Assembly: GCA_019279435.1 (NCBI GenBank)
Contig: JAAALK010000080.1
Location: forward strand, 86,464,328-86,528,327
DNA length: 64,000 nt
Source of the DNA: Zizania palustris
Taxonomy: Eukaryota; Streptophyta; Magnoliopsida; Poales; Poaceae
Direction: 5' to 3'
Under the pieces are notes generated by a model, which saw only the letters and a program-made list of their open reading frames with translations, searched no databases and had not been told where the DNA came from. The stretch's first letter is position 1, and every line of letters begins with the position of its first letter. The position numbers and the translations under genes are program-made. Positions 32,623-44,422 of this stretch are shown one piece after another.

Positions 32623-33912
32623 TCACAAAATGCCGTAAGGGTGACAAATTCCAAGTTCCCCACGCAAGTAAGCAAATCGAGAAGCATCGAGGGGTTTCGT
32701 GAAAATATCGGCTAGCTGGTGTTGGGTATCAACATATTGAAGTTCAATATCACCCTTCTCATTGTGATCTCTGAGAAAATGATACCGCACATCAATGTGT
32801 TTGGTTCTGGAGTGCTGAACCAGGTTGTTTGCAATACAAATAGCACTAGTGTTATCACAGAAAAGTGGAACACTCTTATAATGTAACCCGAAATCCCGCA
32901 AAGTGGAAACCATCCACAAAATCTGAGAGCAACAGCTAGCTGCAGCAACATATTCGGCCTCAGCCATCGATTGTGCAACACTAGACTGTTTATAGGAAGA
33001 CCAGCAAACCAGAGACGTACCCAGAAAATGACAAGTACCAGAGGTACTCTTCCTATCAATCCTACACCCAGCAAAATCCGCATCGGAATAACCTCGAAGA
33101 CATAAAGATGAAGATGCTGAATACCATATGCCAAATTCAAGGGTATGTTTGAGATACCTTAGGATGCGCTTTACCGCTTGGCGGTGCGAAGCTCGTGGTG
33201 AAGCCTTATGAAGTTTAAGGACTTTATGTGGGTACTTGGGGTTTTCAAAACCAGGGGGTTGTTTTACATAAACATCTTCACCTATGAAGTCATTAAGAAA
33301 AGCACTTTTTACATCCATTTGATAGAGTTTGAATCCCCGGGATGTCGCAAAGGCAAGCAAAATCCTAATGGCCTCAAGGCGAGCAACAGGTGCAAAAGTT
33401 TCAGTAAAATCAATCCCTTCTAGTTGAGAATAACCCTGAGCTACAAGTCTAGCCTTGTTTCTAATTATGGTCCCATCCTCCCCTTGTTTATTTTTGAAAA
33501 TCCATTTTGTTCCAATGAAATGAACATTTGGTGGAGGATCAACTAATGAACAGACTTGGTTTCTCTCTAAATTTTCAAGTTCCTCATGCATGGCATTGAT
33601 CCAACTAGAATCAGAAAGTGCATGACTAACATCTAAGGGCTCAAAAGAAGCAACAAAAGCGGAATCAATGAAATGAGCATGGGAACATGTTACCCTTTGA
33701 TCAAGCTCACCAATGATCTGCTCGGGAGGGTGCATCCTTTGAACATGATGTGGAGCCTCGCGGCGGGATGCAGTCTCCCCCTCAACTTGTGCGTTGGAGT
33801 GGTCCAAGATGACCGATGTCGAGGTAGTTGCTTCGGGACCTCGTGCCGAAGTAGTCGAAGCGGGGTCAGCTTCGGGGGTTGATGTCGAGGGTAGTAGGGG
33901 TTCATCCTCGAA
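32623..33912 (-). pseudogene. Cop2 reverse transcriptase-RNase H with catalytic middle deleted
   Basis: Open from 33807 to 32623 (394 codons). RT N-half is present: WINAMHEELENLERN, FIGTKWIFKNKQGEDG, RLVAQGYSQLEGIDFTETF and MDVKSAFLNDFI. After KVLKLHKA it jumps directly to SPRASHRQAVKRILRYLKHT. About 170 residues, including the YVDD box present in Cop3 at 57583-57594, are absent without loss of frame. RNase H is intact to eye: GYSDADFAGC, AEAEYVAAASCC, PLFCDNTSAI and HIDVRYHFLRD, ending DIFTKPLD. The upstream part, 33808-33912, joins to integrase through one TAA. Confidence 0.9.
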
Positions 33913-35259
33913 TTATCCGGGACCTTCTTCTTCAAATAAGGTAAGTTCCATGTCGTGTTCATTTGCTTGTTCAAGAGCAGAACTAACAGAGGGGGTTGAT
34001 TCATCAAATGTCACATCACATGACTCGACGACATTGTTAGTTTCTAAATTAAAAACACGATAAGAATGACCATGAGTAGTGTAACCCAAAAAGATCCCGT
34101 CAGAAGAACGCGACTCAAATTTATCCAAATTACCACGTTTTAGGATGAAGCAGCGACAGCCAAAAACTCGAAGATGAGTAACCTTGGGCTGTCTCCCAAA
34201 ACGCAGCTCATAAGATGTCAAATTTAAAATTGAGCGCAAGAAAATACGGTTTGAGATGTAACATGCAGTGTTCATGGCCTCAGCCCAGAATTTTCTAGGA
34301 GTCCTATGCTCATCAAGCATCGTCCTAGCCATCTCAACCAAAGTGCGGTTCTTCCTCTCAACAACACCGTTCTGTTGAGGAACCCGCAGAGCAGAGAATT
34401 GATGTTCTATGCCATGCTCCATGCAAAAGTCAACAAAGAGACTATTTTTGAACTCAGTGCCATTATCGCTTCGAATGAATTTCAATGCACCAGGGAGTTC
34501 AGTAAAAAGTCTCACAGCCAAGCTCCGAAAGTGTGAAAACACTTCATCCTTGCTGGCAAGAAAGAAGACCCAAGAGTAGCGAGAGAAATCGTCGACAATA
34601 ACTAGTACATACCACTTGCCGCCTAAAGAACTAACCCGAGAAGGACCTACAGTGTCCATGTGGAGAAGTTCTCCGGGCTGTTCAGTCATCACTGTGGTGA
34701 CTGGTGAATGCGAAGCGGCAATCATTTTTCCATGTCGACAAGGAGCGCAAACTAAATTCTTCTCAAATTTGAGCTTGGGCAATCCTCGGATCAGACCTAG
34801 GGCGCTCAGACGAGCGAGCAACTCAAAGCTCATATGCCCTAATCTCCTATGCCACTTCCAAAGCTCAGAAGTCGAATGTGCAACAAGACAATGAGAAGAA
34901 CCAGATGACTCTGAAAAATCAGCTCCAAAAACTCTCCCAACTCTAAAGATCTTACACACCACAACGCCATCAGAATTGAGCACTTGCGAAGTATCGCGAT
35001 GGAATCGCACTTCAAAGCCCTCATCAAGCAACTGAGATACAGACAGCAAATTGTATCCCAGGTTCTCAACCAAAGCAACATCTTTGAGAGTGAAATTCGA
35101 GTTAATTCTTACCACACCTTTACCTTTCACTCTACTCCTTCGATTGTTTCCGAAGGTGATATGTTCCCTTTGCTTGGTTGTGGTGAGGCTAGAGAACCAA
35201 GCTGCATCTCCGGTCATGTGGCGCGAACAACCGGAGTCCATGATCCACGTGCCCTCCAA
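33913..35259 (-). CDS. Cop2 protease, GAG-pre-integrase and integrase (448 aa, open)
   Basis: An uninterrupted stretch of polyprotein. Protease active site WIMDSGCSRHMTG is at residues 5-17. The GAG-pre-integrase zinc motif is in WKWHRRLGHMSFELL...CAPCRHGK. Integrase core: D in HMDTVGPSRV, D in IRSDNGTEFKN, E in QQNGVVERKNRTLVEMAR. Then FWAEAMNTACYISNRI, and the C-terminal GKRT/DKFESRSSDGIFLGYTTHG region. It ends at a TAA after EEEGPG. It is part of a longer polyprotein and has no start codon context of its own. The preserved frame suggests moderate age. Confidence 0.88.
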   Translation of the reverse strand: MEGTWIMDSGCSRHMTGDAAWFSSLTTTKQREHITFGNNRRSRVKGKGVVRINSNFTLKDVALVENLGYNLLSVSQLLDEGFEVRFHRDTSQVLNSDGVVVCKIFRVGRVFGADFSESSGSSHCLVAHSTSELWKWHRRLGHMSFELLARLSALGLIRGLPKLKFEKNLVCAPCRHGKMIAASHSPVTTVMTEQPGELLHMDTVGPSRVSSLGGKWYVLVIVDDFSRYSWVFFLASKDEVFSHFRSLAVRLFTELPGALKFIRSDNGTEFKNSLFVDFCMEHGIEHQFSALRVPQQNGVVERKNRTLVEMARTMLDEHRTPRKFWAEAMNTACYISNRIFLRSILNLTSYELRFGRQPKVTHLRVFGCRCFILKRGNLDKFESRSSDGIFLGYTTHGHSYRVFNLETNNVVESCDVTFDESTPSVSSALEQANEHDMELTLFEEEGPG

Positions 35260-37738
35260 GCCTTGATCTGTCGCCTACACATGATAAGAATATCTCGATC
35301 GCTCAGTGCTGGGGTGAGTGAAAAAATGACGCGGCATCCAGCACTGAGTGATACGAGTAGTAGGCACAGTAAAAGCAGACAGTCTACGTACATAATAATC
35401 AGAATGATGCAAAGTGCGAGGTCTACCTACATGCTGTGATCGAACAACATGTCAAGGTCTCCTACTCTGACGAGGTACAAAGCTACTCGCCCGGGGTCTA
35501 CCACCATATGAAACATGGTGAACACCTCGAGGAGCAAAACCTCTCCGAGAAGCACGAGGAGCCTCAAAAGCAGGACGATAGTACAACTCAGACTCATGCA
35601 TACCTAAAGATGGGTAATGCATGTCCTGGTAACTCATCACCTGAGTGCATCGCTCATCCTTGATGCGACGAAAACAGAAACCAATCAAATGACCCGCCCG
35701 CTGACAATAGGAACAATGAAACACTCTCCTCGGGGCACTCTCATGGGTCACAAGAGCAACTCTCACAGGCTCCTTGGGCTTCTTCTGAGTGGTTTTCTTG
35801 GGAGGATTTTTCTTGGCAGGAGGAGTGGCTTTCTTTTGAGCTCGGGTAGGTTTCTTGGCTGGTGGAGTGTCTAACAGAGCTCTTTCTTTCTCTAAGGTAG
35901 TGGGAGAGGTAAAAACGGTTTTGTTTTCATTTTCAGAAGGTATCCTCTCAAAACCCAAACCTAGAGCTAACCCTGCTCTGTCAGCACACATCTTGGTCTT
36001 GGCCAAGAGCAAATCCATCCTACCCTTTCCCTCAGTGCATTTATTAACCACAGAAAGAAGGTACTCATTTTCAGACATGAGGTTCTCAGCTTGCTCTCTA
36101 ACAGTGCCTAGCTAGTCCTTAAGGGTAATGCACGTGTCACAAACAGGCTGCACATCCTTAGAACTACCGGCACTCTCCAATCTAGCCTCTAAATCGTGAA
36201 CATGTTTATCACGTAAATTAATGCTCTCGCGCAGTAAAGAACAGTTCATGCATTCAATAATATCATGAGGTCTAGAATCCACCACCAAAAGCTACTTCTG
36301 TGCAGTCTCAAGCTCAGAAAGAGTTTGAGCATGTACAGAATGCAACTGAGCAAGCTCACCCGTGACAACAGAACAAGATTCACATTCAGCATCATTAAAT
36401 TTAGACTTAAGCATGGCATACTCAGTAGAAACAGATTCTAGCCTAAGTTTAAGGTCTTTTCTTTCTCTAGCGGCTTGCACAAGCAATCTATCCTAACCAA
36501 GAACTACTTCATTCAGCTCATATAATTTTATTAATAGCTGGTCAGATGATAGAGGTACCTCAGATGAGTCAAGCTCATCGTCGCTGTGATCGCTGTCGGC
36601 CATGAAGCAAAGGCCGGTGAAGTCTCGTCCCTTCTTGTCCTTCTTGTCCTCCTTCCTTGGGGACTCCTCCTCCTCAGAGCTCGACTCCTCAGTTGAGGAA
36701 GTGTCGATGTCGCTGAGAGCAGCAACGAATGCTCTGGAAGCGGCCTTGGCTACTTTCTTAGCCATCTTTCCGCGCTTGCCCTTCACAAAAGGCTTCCTCT
36801 CCTTTTTGTGGTATTTGGGGCGCTCACTCTCATCTCTCTTTTTGATCTTAGGGCAATTGGCCTTAATATGAGAGGTGTCGCCACATTCAAAGCAACCACT
36901 AAAACCACTTCTCCTCTGATCACGTCTCTCATGGTGAAAACGGGTGAATCTCCTGGCAATGAGAGCAAGCTCATCATCATCCAGAGTGTCCACCTGCTCC
37001 TTTGTGACGGAGACCAGGGAGGACAAAGCAAAACCACCTGCAAGAACACAAGTACCAGATGTGCTTGGTTCTGCAGCGGTGCCACTGCTAGTGCTAGAAA
37101 CCAATGCCAATGACTTGTGGCAAAGAGCTTCTGTGCACAGCAAGAGATGCCTTGGCAATCTCTGTGGACTTCAGCTTGCTGAAGAGCTCATCACATGTCA
37201 ATGTGTCATAACCTGTAGACTCCTCAATGCTAGATATATTCACTTCCCATATGCTACGGTCAAGAGCATAGAGAAGCTTGATAGCCCTGTCATGATCATT
37301 GTAAGCAAGCGTCCCGTTGGACCGCAAGTTACTCACTATAGCATCAAAGCGCGAAAACATGGCATCTATAGATTCACCAGGTGCCTGCACAAATAGCTGA
37401 AACTGTTGGTTGTATGTGCTTTGGCGCCTGGCCTTAATCTGAGTAGAGCCCTCATGAAAAATAGTGAGCGTTGTCCAAATTTCCCTAGCAGTCCTAAGGT
37501 GGTGCACCCTATCAAACTCACTCCGGCTCAAACCAATGAACAATATGTTTCTTGCCTTCGAGTTGGCATTATACTGATCTTTTTCTGTTTGAGTGGTGCG
37601 AGTGTCGGGGATGGAGTATTGTGAGTCCACAATCTCCCAAATTGCATTTCCTTGGCTTAGCAAGTAAGCCTCCATGCGCACCTTCTAGTATGCAAAGTAT
37701 GTCCCATCGAACAGAGGAATTTTACTGCCTCTATCCAT
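35260..37738 (-). pseudogene. Cop2 gag (decayed)
   Basis: Starts MDRGSKIPLFDGTYFAY at 37738, 51 bp after the PBS, with a TAG after FAY where CAG is expected. Then REIWTTLTIFHEGSTQ and APGESIDAMFSRFDAI, a frameshift near 37100, and a zinc knuckle CFECGDTSHIKANC (about 36900-36860). A Ser/Glu-rich acidic part, coiled coil (36486-36292) and second zinc knuckle CSYCQRAGHLIGFC (about 35720-35680) follow. Several stops. Confidence 0.88.
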
Positions 37739-37788
37739 GTCGCCAACAGATCACAAAACTGGTTAAGGTCAACTGGTGATCTTAACCT

Positions 37789-37800
37789 GCTCTGATACCA
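37789..37800 (-). other. Cop2 primer binding site
   Basis: GCTCTGATACCA on +, i.e. TGGTATCAGAGC on -, the standard initiator-methionine tRNA primer site, two bases inside the right LTR. Confidence 0.95.
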
Positions 37801-37802
37801 AT

Positions 37803-39782
37803 TGTTGGACCGAAAATGGCGACCAGAGGGGGGGTGAATGGGAGCTTTTAAAAATTCGGCCTAAAAACTAGCCTTCTGTTTCAGTTCTGTCTTCTGCGGA
37901 ACAGGCTTCGAACACTACCTTCGGAGGTCAGGTTCGGAGGTGTTTTGACAGCTCCGAACACAGGCTTCGCAGGAGCAAAAGTTCGAAGCCAAGAAGATCT
38001 TCGCTCCACTTACAACCCTCAAAAATCTACTCTGCTAAGTCAGTGCAGGCTCCGCACACAAGGTGCTTCGAGCAGACTTCGCACTTCACCCTTCGCAAGA
38101 GTGGACAGCCCTCTGAGGACTTCGACCAAGTACTTGGCAGCAGTAACTTGTGCTGGGCTTCGTACACGAAGGTCTAAATGTACACTACCAGTCTTCGCTA
38201 GGGACTTAGACACGATAAAACACTGGCTTCGATCAGGGCTTCGCTAGTAAGCAGCGAGGTCTCACCTCCTGTTACACAGAGCGACAGCACGCTGAAAAAC
38301 GCACTTCGCACAAAACACCCTTTGCCTAGACAGGCTTCGGTGCACTAGCTAGCGAGGTATGTAAAACGAGCTCAAGCAAAAAGCACGCAGAAGCAGGGCT
38401 TCGTCGCTTGAACAAGGAACACAATAAAATTGAACTCTGGATGAATACAGCGAAGTGTGGGGCTAGTACAGGAGCTCAACAGTAAATGCTCAAAGTGTTA
38501 AATGTTACCTACCGAGCCCCCATATTTATAGCCCACAGTTCACCCAAAGGAATTGACTACTTTACCCCTAGGGTTTACATTGGTTTTGTCTCTACAAAAC
38601 TGAGGGGTACAAAAGGTAGTCAACTTTATTGGAGGCTTCTCTGTCAGCCTTTGCAGAGGGGACAACGCCAGCTTTTTGCAGAGCAGACACTGTCAGACTT
38701 GCAGCCTTTGACCTTTCTGAAGCCCCCTTCGCACGCGAGGGGTGCGATAGCTTCAGTGAGAAGCCTTGAGCCAGATGGCCTTCGCTTCACCGAAGTCAAC
38801 CTTCGATATAGTGACGGTTTTGAGCCGAAGCCGTCAAAGCCCTTGGGCCTTCGCACCAACACCTCCGGAGTGGACCACCACGGCTTCGCAGCTTCCGCCA
38901 AGCTTGAACTCCGTCAGTCCGTGTATCGAAGCCATGCAGGCCGAAGCACCTAAAGACAACCACACTCCGAAGCCCCACCTTCGGAGTACCACCCTTCGAA
39001 GTCCCTCCTTCGTCCAAGGCCTCCGCACGAAGCATTCCATGAGCACTTCGTCGCAATGTCTCTCCCCGAGCACACTCCTCGACGAGCCTCACCCGGACCA
39101 TGCCTTCGATGCGCCTCGACTTCTGAGACCTTCATCGGGTACGTTCGAATGTCTCCCTCCGGAGCACACTTCGAACTCCTCGCCTCCGCAGAGGACTTGA
39201 TCCATCCAACTCCGAAGTCACTCCATTCGGAGTACCTTCGAAGTGCCTCGCCTCCGAGGACTTTGTCTCGGAGTACCTTCACCCGGAGCCACGCTCCGCA
39301 CTTACTGCCTTCACCTGGCACGCCTCGACCCGAGGACCGACCCAGACCCCTTCGCAGCCACCGTGACGGAGCTCCCTGCTCCCCTGGCATCAAGCCTCCC
39401 CGCTTGACCCAGGTTCACCTGCTACGAACCTGTCCGTCGCCTCCGAAGTCCCTGCGCACCACAGACAAACAGACAAGTGTATCCAGTACTCCGGAGACCT
39501 CTCCGGGTTAGCAACCTCCGGTACACACTCCGGTGTACCGCCCAAAGTATCGAAGCCTTCAGTGCAAACCCAGTCATCGTGTACTGTCGGACCCCTCCGA
39601 CAGGCACACTCCGCTGCAACAGCTGCAGCAACCAAACCACCGAACACCCTTCGGTGAAACCACCTCCGAACACCCTTCGGAGGTCCAACCTCCGAACCCC
39701 GTTCGGAGGTACCCCTTCGAACAGAGGTTAAAAGCCTGTCAATCACTCATCACAAACACTGAAACCAACCCTTGGTTTCTCA
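37803..39782 (-). repeat. Cop2 5' LTR (right)
   Basis: 1980 bp, matches 28984-30961 with scattered substitutions and a few indels. TATTTATA at 38523-38530 is the TATA box on -. Followed by TAGAG (39783-39787), which belongs to Gyp3 RT. Confidence 0.95.
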
Positions 39783-40592
39783 TAGAGGTTTATATAGATG
39801 ATGTTGTAGTCAAATCGGATGCTATGGGAAACCATTTAACTGATTTGAGAGTTGCTTTTGAGAGAATGCGTCAGTATGGCTTAAAAATGAATCCACTTAA
39901 GTGTGCTTTTGGCCTATCGGGTCGCATGTTCTTAGGATTCATGATTCATGAGAGAGGCATTGAGATTGATCCTAAGCGTCTTGACAAGATTAAGAAATTT
40001 GAAGCGCCGACATGCAATAGAGATGTGCAAAAGTTGCTAGGCAAGGTGAATTGTTTGCGCCACTTCATATCTAACTTGTATGGCAAGATAGATGCTTTTG
40101 TCCCCATACTTCGGATAAATAACGAAGCCTAATTGACTTGGGGGGGGGGAATTAGCAATGTGCTTTTGAATAAAAATCGAAGAGTGCTTGTCATCGCTAC
40201 TTGTGGTAAGAGTGCCGAAAGCTGGGATTCCATTTCAGCTATACGTTGCTGTGGAAGATAGCGTGATAGGAGATGTGTTGACTCAAGACGTGGAAGAAAA
40301 AGAGTACATCATCACATTCCTGAGTCACCGCCTATTGGATGCCGATACGAGGTATGCATTTTTAGAGCTCTTATGTCTTTCACTTTATTATGCATGTACC
40401 AAACTTCGACACTATCTTATATCTAGCACATGTATTGTTACTTATCAAGCTGATGTTATAAAGTACATGTTGCAAAAGCCGATTCTAAGTGAGAGAATCG
40501 GAAAGTGGGCGTATGCTTTGATTGAGTACGATTTGGCTTATGAACCCCTGAAAGCTATGAAAGGCCAAGTCGTCGCAAATTTTATTAGTTGA
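39783..40592 (+). pseudogene. Gyp3 RT C-half with catalytic box and RNase H
   Basis: Resumes with EVYIDDVVVKSD, i.e. the YIDD catalytic box only a few codons after the Cop2 insertion. Then GLKMNPLKCAFGLS, FLGFMIHERGIEIDPKRLDKI and LLGKVNCLRHFISNL. A stop and frameshift occur at a G-run (40140-40150). RNase H continues in FQLYVAVEDSVIGDVL, EYIITFLSHRLLDADTRYAF and IGKWAYALIEYDL. Confidence 0.88.
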
Positions 40593-41090
40593 TCACCATG
40601 TAGATGTCAATTGGAGTAGTGATACTGCTTTGACTGAGGTAATACCATGGAAACTCTACTTTGATGGTTCGGCTTACAAGAATGGCCAAGGTGTTGGAGT
40701 TGTGCTCATATCACCTAGTGGTATGAATTATGAGACCTCGGACCGGTTAGAATTTCCATGTACGAATAATCAAGACGAATATAAAGCTCTTTTGTTAGGA
40801 CTTGAATTTTTAAGCTCCATGGGTGTTAAATATGTTCACGCATGTGGTGATTCACTATTAGTAGTTCAATAAGTAGCTAAGGATGCTCAATGTTTCAATG
40901 GTATGATAAATAGCTACTTGGATAAATGTCTAGACATAATTGCCACTTTTGATAATTTTGAAATTTCTCATGTGTCTAGAGAATCCAACTCATTAGCAAA
41001 TGATTTGGCTCAACAAGCATCTGGCTATCATGTTAAAAGAGGTAAATTTTATGCACAAGAAAAGCTGATGTTTGAAAACATAGTGTCAAC
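40593..41090 (+). pseudogene. Gyp3 second (archaeal-type) RNase H
   Basis: WKLYFDGSAYKNGQGVGVVL, then NQDEYKALLLGL and HACGDSLLVVQ keep the three acidic residues expected at the active site. A TAA follows VVQ (40870-40872). VSRESNSLANDLAQQAS ends the domain. This domain is a Tat-clade marker. Confidence 0.88.
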
Positions 41091-41360
41091 CCATACAACG
41101 TACTTTGGTCTGACTGATCTGGCAAGGCCAGTGCAACTGCAGGTGTACTGTCGGTCTGACCAGCCATGTCAGGACGATCTGACCGGCCCTTGTCAACTGT
41201 CCAGCAATAAGCGGTCTAACCGGCCCAACATGGCCCGTCTAACTGACATGCACCTGAATGACATAGGGCTCAGGGGGCAACTCCCAGTTTGTGATTTAGA
41301 CGCCAAGTCAGGTGAAGAATTGTCGAATACTACTATAGTTCATGAGGAAGATTGGAGAAC
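41091..41360 (+). repeat. Motif-rich spacer in Gyp3 pol (CCGGTCNGACCGG-type palindromes)
   Basis: Between the second RNase H and the DWRTP linker, the still open frame runs through several variants of GGTCTGACCGGCC (41112-41240). The motif is a 6-bp inverted repeat around one base. Related variants occur in the Gyp3 LTR (e.g. 42487-42515, 44930-45440) and in the matching spacer of Gyp4 (47930-48060). Confidence 0.75.
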
Positions 41361-42284
41361 CCCAATGATCTGGTATATAAAATATCCTAGTCAAAGGGTT
41401 GATCGGAAAGTTTGGCAGCAAGCGTTCAAATTTATCCTTCCTCTTTAAAAGGGTATCGGTTCGTGTTGATGGATACATATTACTTTACCAAGTGGACCGA
41501 GGCCGTGCCTCTCAAGAACATGATGCATAACAAGGTAATTGATTTCATCTTGAAGCACATTATACATAGATTTGATATTACCCAAACTCTTACTATAGAT
41601 CAGGGTGCATTGTTTGTTTCTAAAGAAGTATGTGATTTTGCCAAATCGTATGGTATAAAGTTGATAAACTCTTCACCATACTATGCTCAGGCCAATGGTC
41701 AGGCTGAGTCTAGTAATAAAACTGTGGTTAAGCTCATTAAGAAAAAGATTGAAGAGTTTCCTAGAAGGTGGCATGAAGTGCTTTCCGAGGAATTATGGGC
41801 ATGTAGAGTTGCAAAGCGTGGTGCCACCAAGGTAAGTCCATATGAGTTGGAGTATGGACAATAAGCCGTTTTACCCGTAGAGGTGAATCTTGTCTCTTCG
41901 AGGTTGCTTAAGCAAGATGGCTCATCGGTCGATGAATATGAAACTCTTTTGGAAGATAATTTCGAAGATGTGACCGATAAGAGGTTAAGAGCTCTAGAAG
42001 CAATAGAAAGAGACAAAATAAGAGTTGCTAGAGCTTATAACAAGAAGGTGAGAGCGAAATCGTTTCAAGTTGGTGACTTGGTTTGGAAGACGATTTTGCC
42101 TTTAGGCACTAAGATCCCAAAGTTTGGTAAATGGTCGCCTAGTTGGGAAGGTCCGTTTAGAGTTGTTGAAATCGCTCCAAGTAATGCATATTTGCTAGAG
42201 TCTCTTCAAGGAGAACGATTTTGTAAGTCTTTGAATGGTAGGTATTTGAAAAAGCACATCCCAAGTATGTGGGAAAATGCTTGA
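41361..42284 (+). pseudogene. Gyp3 integrase (zinc-binding domain deleted)
   Basis: DWRTPMIWYIKYPS and RKVWQQAFKF lead directly, with a frame change at about 41420, into QIYPSSLKGYRFVL and YYFTKWTEAVPLKN. The usual HHCC zinc-binding part between them is missing. Catalytic positions: D in LMDTYYF, D in TIDQGALFVS, E in GQAESSNKTV. After a TAA (41862-41864) the C-terminal part is open: LRALEAIERDKIRVARAYNKKV and GKWSPSWEGPFRVVE, ending KKHIPSMWENA at 42284. Confidence 0.88.
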
Positions 42285-42370
42285 AGTGTCGAAAGGCCAA
42301 TATGAAGCATATCGCCCTTAGCTCATTGTGCTTTTGGCTCACTAAAGTTTGCCAAAATGCAGGGGGCGTG
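42285..42370 (+). other. Gyp3 3' spacer and polypurine tract
   Basis: Short non-coding stretch ending GCAGGGGGCGTG just before the LTR start TGTTGATAG. Confidence 0.75.
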
Positions 42371-42541
42371 TGTTGATAGAAAAAATGGCATTAATGGTCA
42401 AAATTGTCAGAACATCACTTTTGGTAATTTGGGCCAAAAATATGCCAAGACCTGGCAAAGGCTGGTACAACCGACCATGTAGGCTCGGTCAGACCGGCCA
42501 TATGGGCCCGGTCAGACCGACCAACTGGAGTCCTAGTCCAA

Positions 42542-44422
42542 TTAGGGCCTATTTGGATCCAATGAATTGAGCCCATAATTGAAGAATTAAATTCCAATTC
42601 CAGATAATGGGTTGTTTGGACAAAATTGGATTTAGAATCATCAAATCCATTATAGAATTAGATCTAGAATTTACTGTAGGCCCAATTCCTCCCAAAAAAA
42701 TAATCGGAAGGAATCCATTCCCATCCGCCGCCTCCAGGACTTCGCTCGGTGCAGGAAGAACTGACGCCACCCGGACTTCTCCCGGCACCAGGGACTCCAC
42801 CCGCTATGCCTGTCGCCATCCAAGGAATCCATCGCGAGTCCGCCCGCTCCACCCATCACGAGTCTGCCCGCTTCGCCTGCTCCGCTCGCTGCTAGGACTC
42901 CGCCTAGCACCAACGATTCCATCACCTTTGCCGCCGACTGGTATCCGGTAAAAACACCTATCTATTTCCCACACCTTTTTTATTAGATTAGTTCCACAAA
43001 AATCAATGGATGGTGGGTTAGGGTACCAGATTAGGTTTCCAAAATTTCAAATACATACACATTAGTTCTAATGATTTATTTTTTGTCATGTATACTCGAT
43101 TGATCTATTCTTTTTCATAAATTTCTAATTGTAGATTCCAAATACGTTTGTTAATTTGAATTTGAACACAAATTATGGGGAAATAAGGAAAAGAAGATGG
43201 AAGATAAGATATTACTATTGGTTTTGTTGCTGCATTCATGAGCATAGTATCATATTTGTATCATCGGAAAAGACCTAGACAACTTAATTGTGTGGATGAA
43301 GAGTATGTGATAAACATTCGGGCCAAACAACAAGTGTTGAGAGATATTTACTAGGGTTCTAATGTCCAATATTGTTACGATAGTCTACGTTTGACTAAGA
43401 GGTCATTTTCATATTTATGTGCCATCTTAGGCAAAAGAGGTGGTTTGCATGATACTTTGAAGATGAAGATAGAAGAATCAGTAGCATTATTTTTGCTCAT
43501 ATTGGGTCACTGCACAAAGATGAGGCTAATTCGTAGCTCATATAGTTGGTCACTTGAGCCAGTTAGCCAACATTTTAATGTGTTCTTGAGAGATATTCTA
43601 TCATTGTCCATTGAATTTATAAAATTACCTAACCCTTCAATTGAACAACCCGAGGAAGCCAAGTGGAGAGGGTTGAAAGATTGACTTGGAGCATTAGACG
43701 ACACACATATTGAGGTTCTTGTACCATTGTATGATCAAGGAAGATATAGGAATAGGAAACAAAAGGTAACAACCAATGTCTTAGGGGTTTGCGATCATCG
43801 TATAAAGTTTGTCTATGCCTTAGCAGGATGGGAAGGATCAGCATCAGACTCACGTGTACTACATGATGCAATGACTAATGAATGGAACAATTTTAGGGAA
43901 GATAAAGCTAACCAAATGTTGTCCGAGTATCAAGCAAGAAGAGGCTAGCCATTTTGAGTTATAAATCTTATATGTATGTGCCAAACTGATTTAGTTAATT
44001 TAAAATCACCTTTAATGATTAGTTTACATTTTTTCAGAAAATTATCAGGTTATCTTAGTTTGTGGACTTATTTCAAGAAACTTGTCGTGTTATGTTAGCT
44101 TGTGGAGTTGTTTCTACGATGAGTTTTATTCCAACATAAAATGAATATGATGATATTGATGTTATGTGGAACAGTTTTTGATTATGTGAATATGTTATGG
44201 ATCGGAGCTTTATTTATAGCTAGTAATGTTTTCTTCTATAATGGAATTGATTCCGTGGTTTCATCATCCAAACATGTTTTGGAATTAATTCTTAGATTTT
44301 AATTCTATGAAATTCCCAAACAGAAATATTGGATTTCAATTGAATTCCACAAAATTCAATTGCATCTAGAATTTGAAATGGATTCCAATTATTTCAATAC
44401 CAGGGATCCAAACGGGCCCTTA
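42542..44422 (+). mobile_element. PIF/Harbinger DNA transposon
   Basis: Element 42545-44419 (1875 bp) with terminal inverted repeats GGGCCTATTTGGATCC / GGATCCAAACGGGCCC and 3-bp duplication TTA (42542-42544, 44420-44422). This is the family's preferred target. It contains a broken transposase gene. The regions 42560-43300 and 43950-44400 hold no other gene. Confidence 0.92.
43380..43945 (+). pseudogene. Harbinger transposase (internally deleted)
   Basis: DDE transposase that would cut and paste the element. The N-terminal part reads TKRSFSYLCAILGKRGGLHDT, VALFLLILGHCTK and SQHFNVFLRDIL. A TGA at 43681-43683 breaks the frame, then LDDTHIEVLVP gives the first catalytic Asp. NVLGVCDHRIKFVYALAGWEGSASDSRVL follows (landmarks GWEGSASDSRVL). 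It then jumps from LHDAM to EWNNFREDKANQM, so the part carrying the second Asp and the Glu is missing. No accessory Myb-like gene was found. Confidence 0.88.

Larger units (their letters stand above)
28984..39782 (-). mobile_element. Cop2: Sirevirus-like Ty1/copia element on the minus strand
   Basis: 10,799 bp with LTRs of 1978 and 1980 bp and target duplication TAGAG (28979-28983, 39783-39787). PBS on - at 37800-37789; PPT on - next to the left LTR. gag, protease-integrase and RT-RNase H follow on - from 37738 to 32623. Multi-PPT lies at 31128-31262. RT lacks its catalytic middle, so the element could not copy itself. A solo gypsy LTR sits in its 3' region. Confidence 0.95.

Noticed and set aside
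42607..42951. 114-codon frame at the left end of the Harbinger element as its accessory Myb-like gene
   Set aside because: No Myb-like or trihelix features; overlapping frames on - are equally long.
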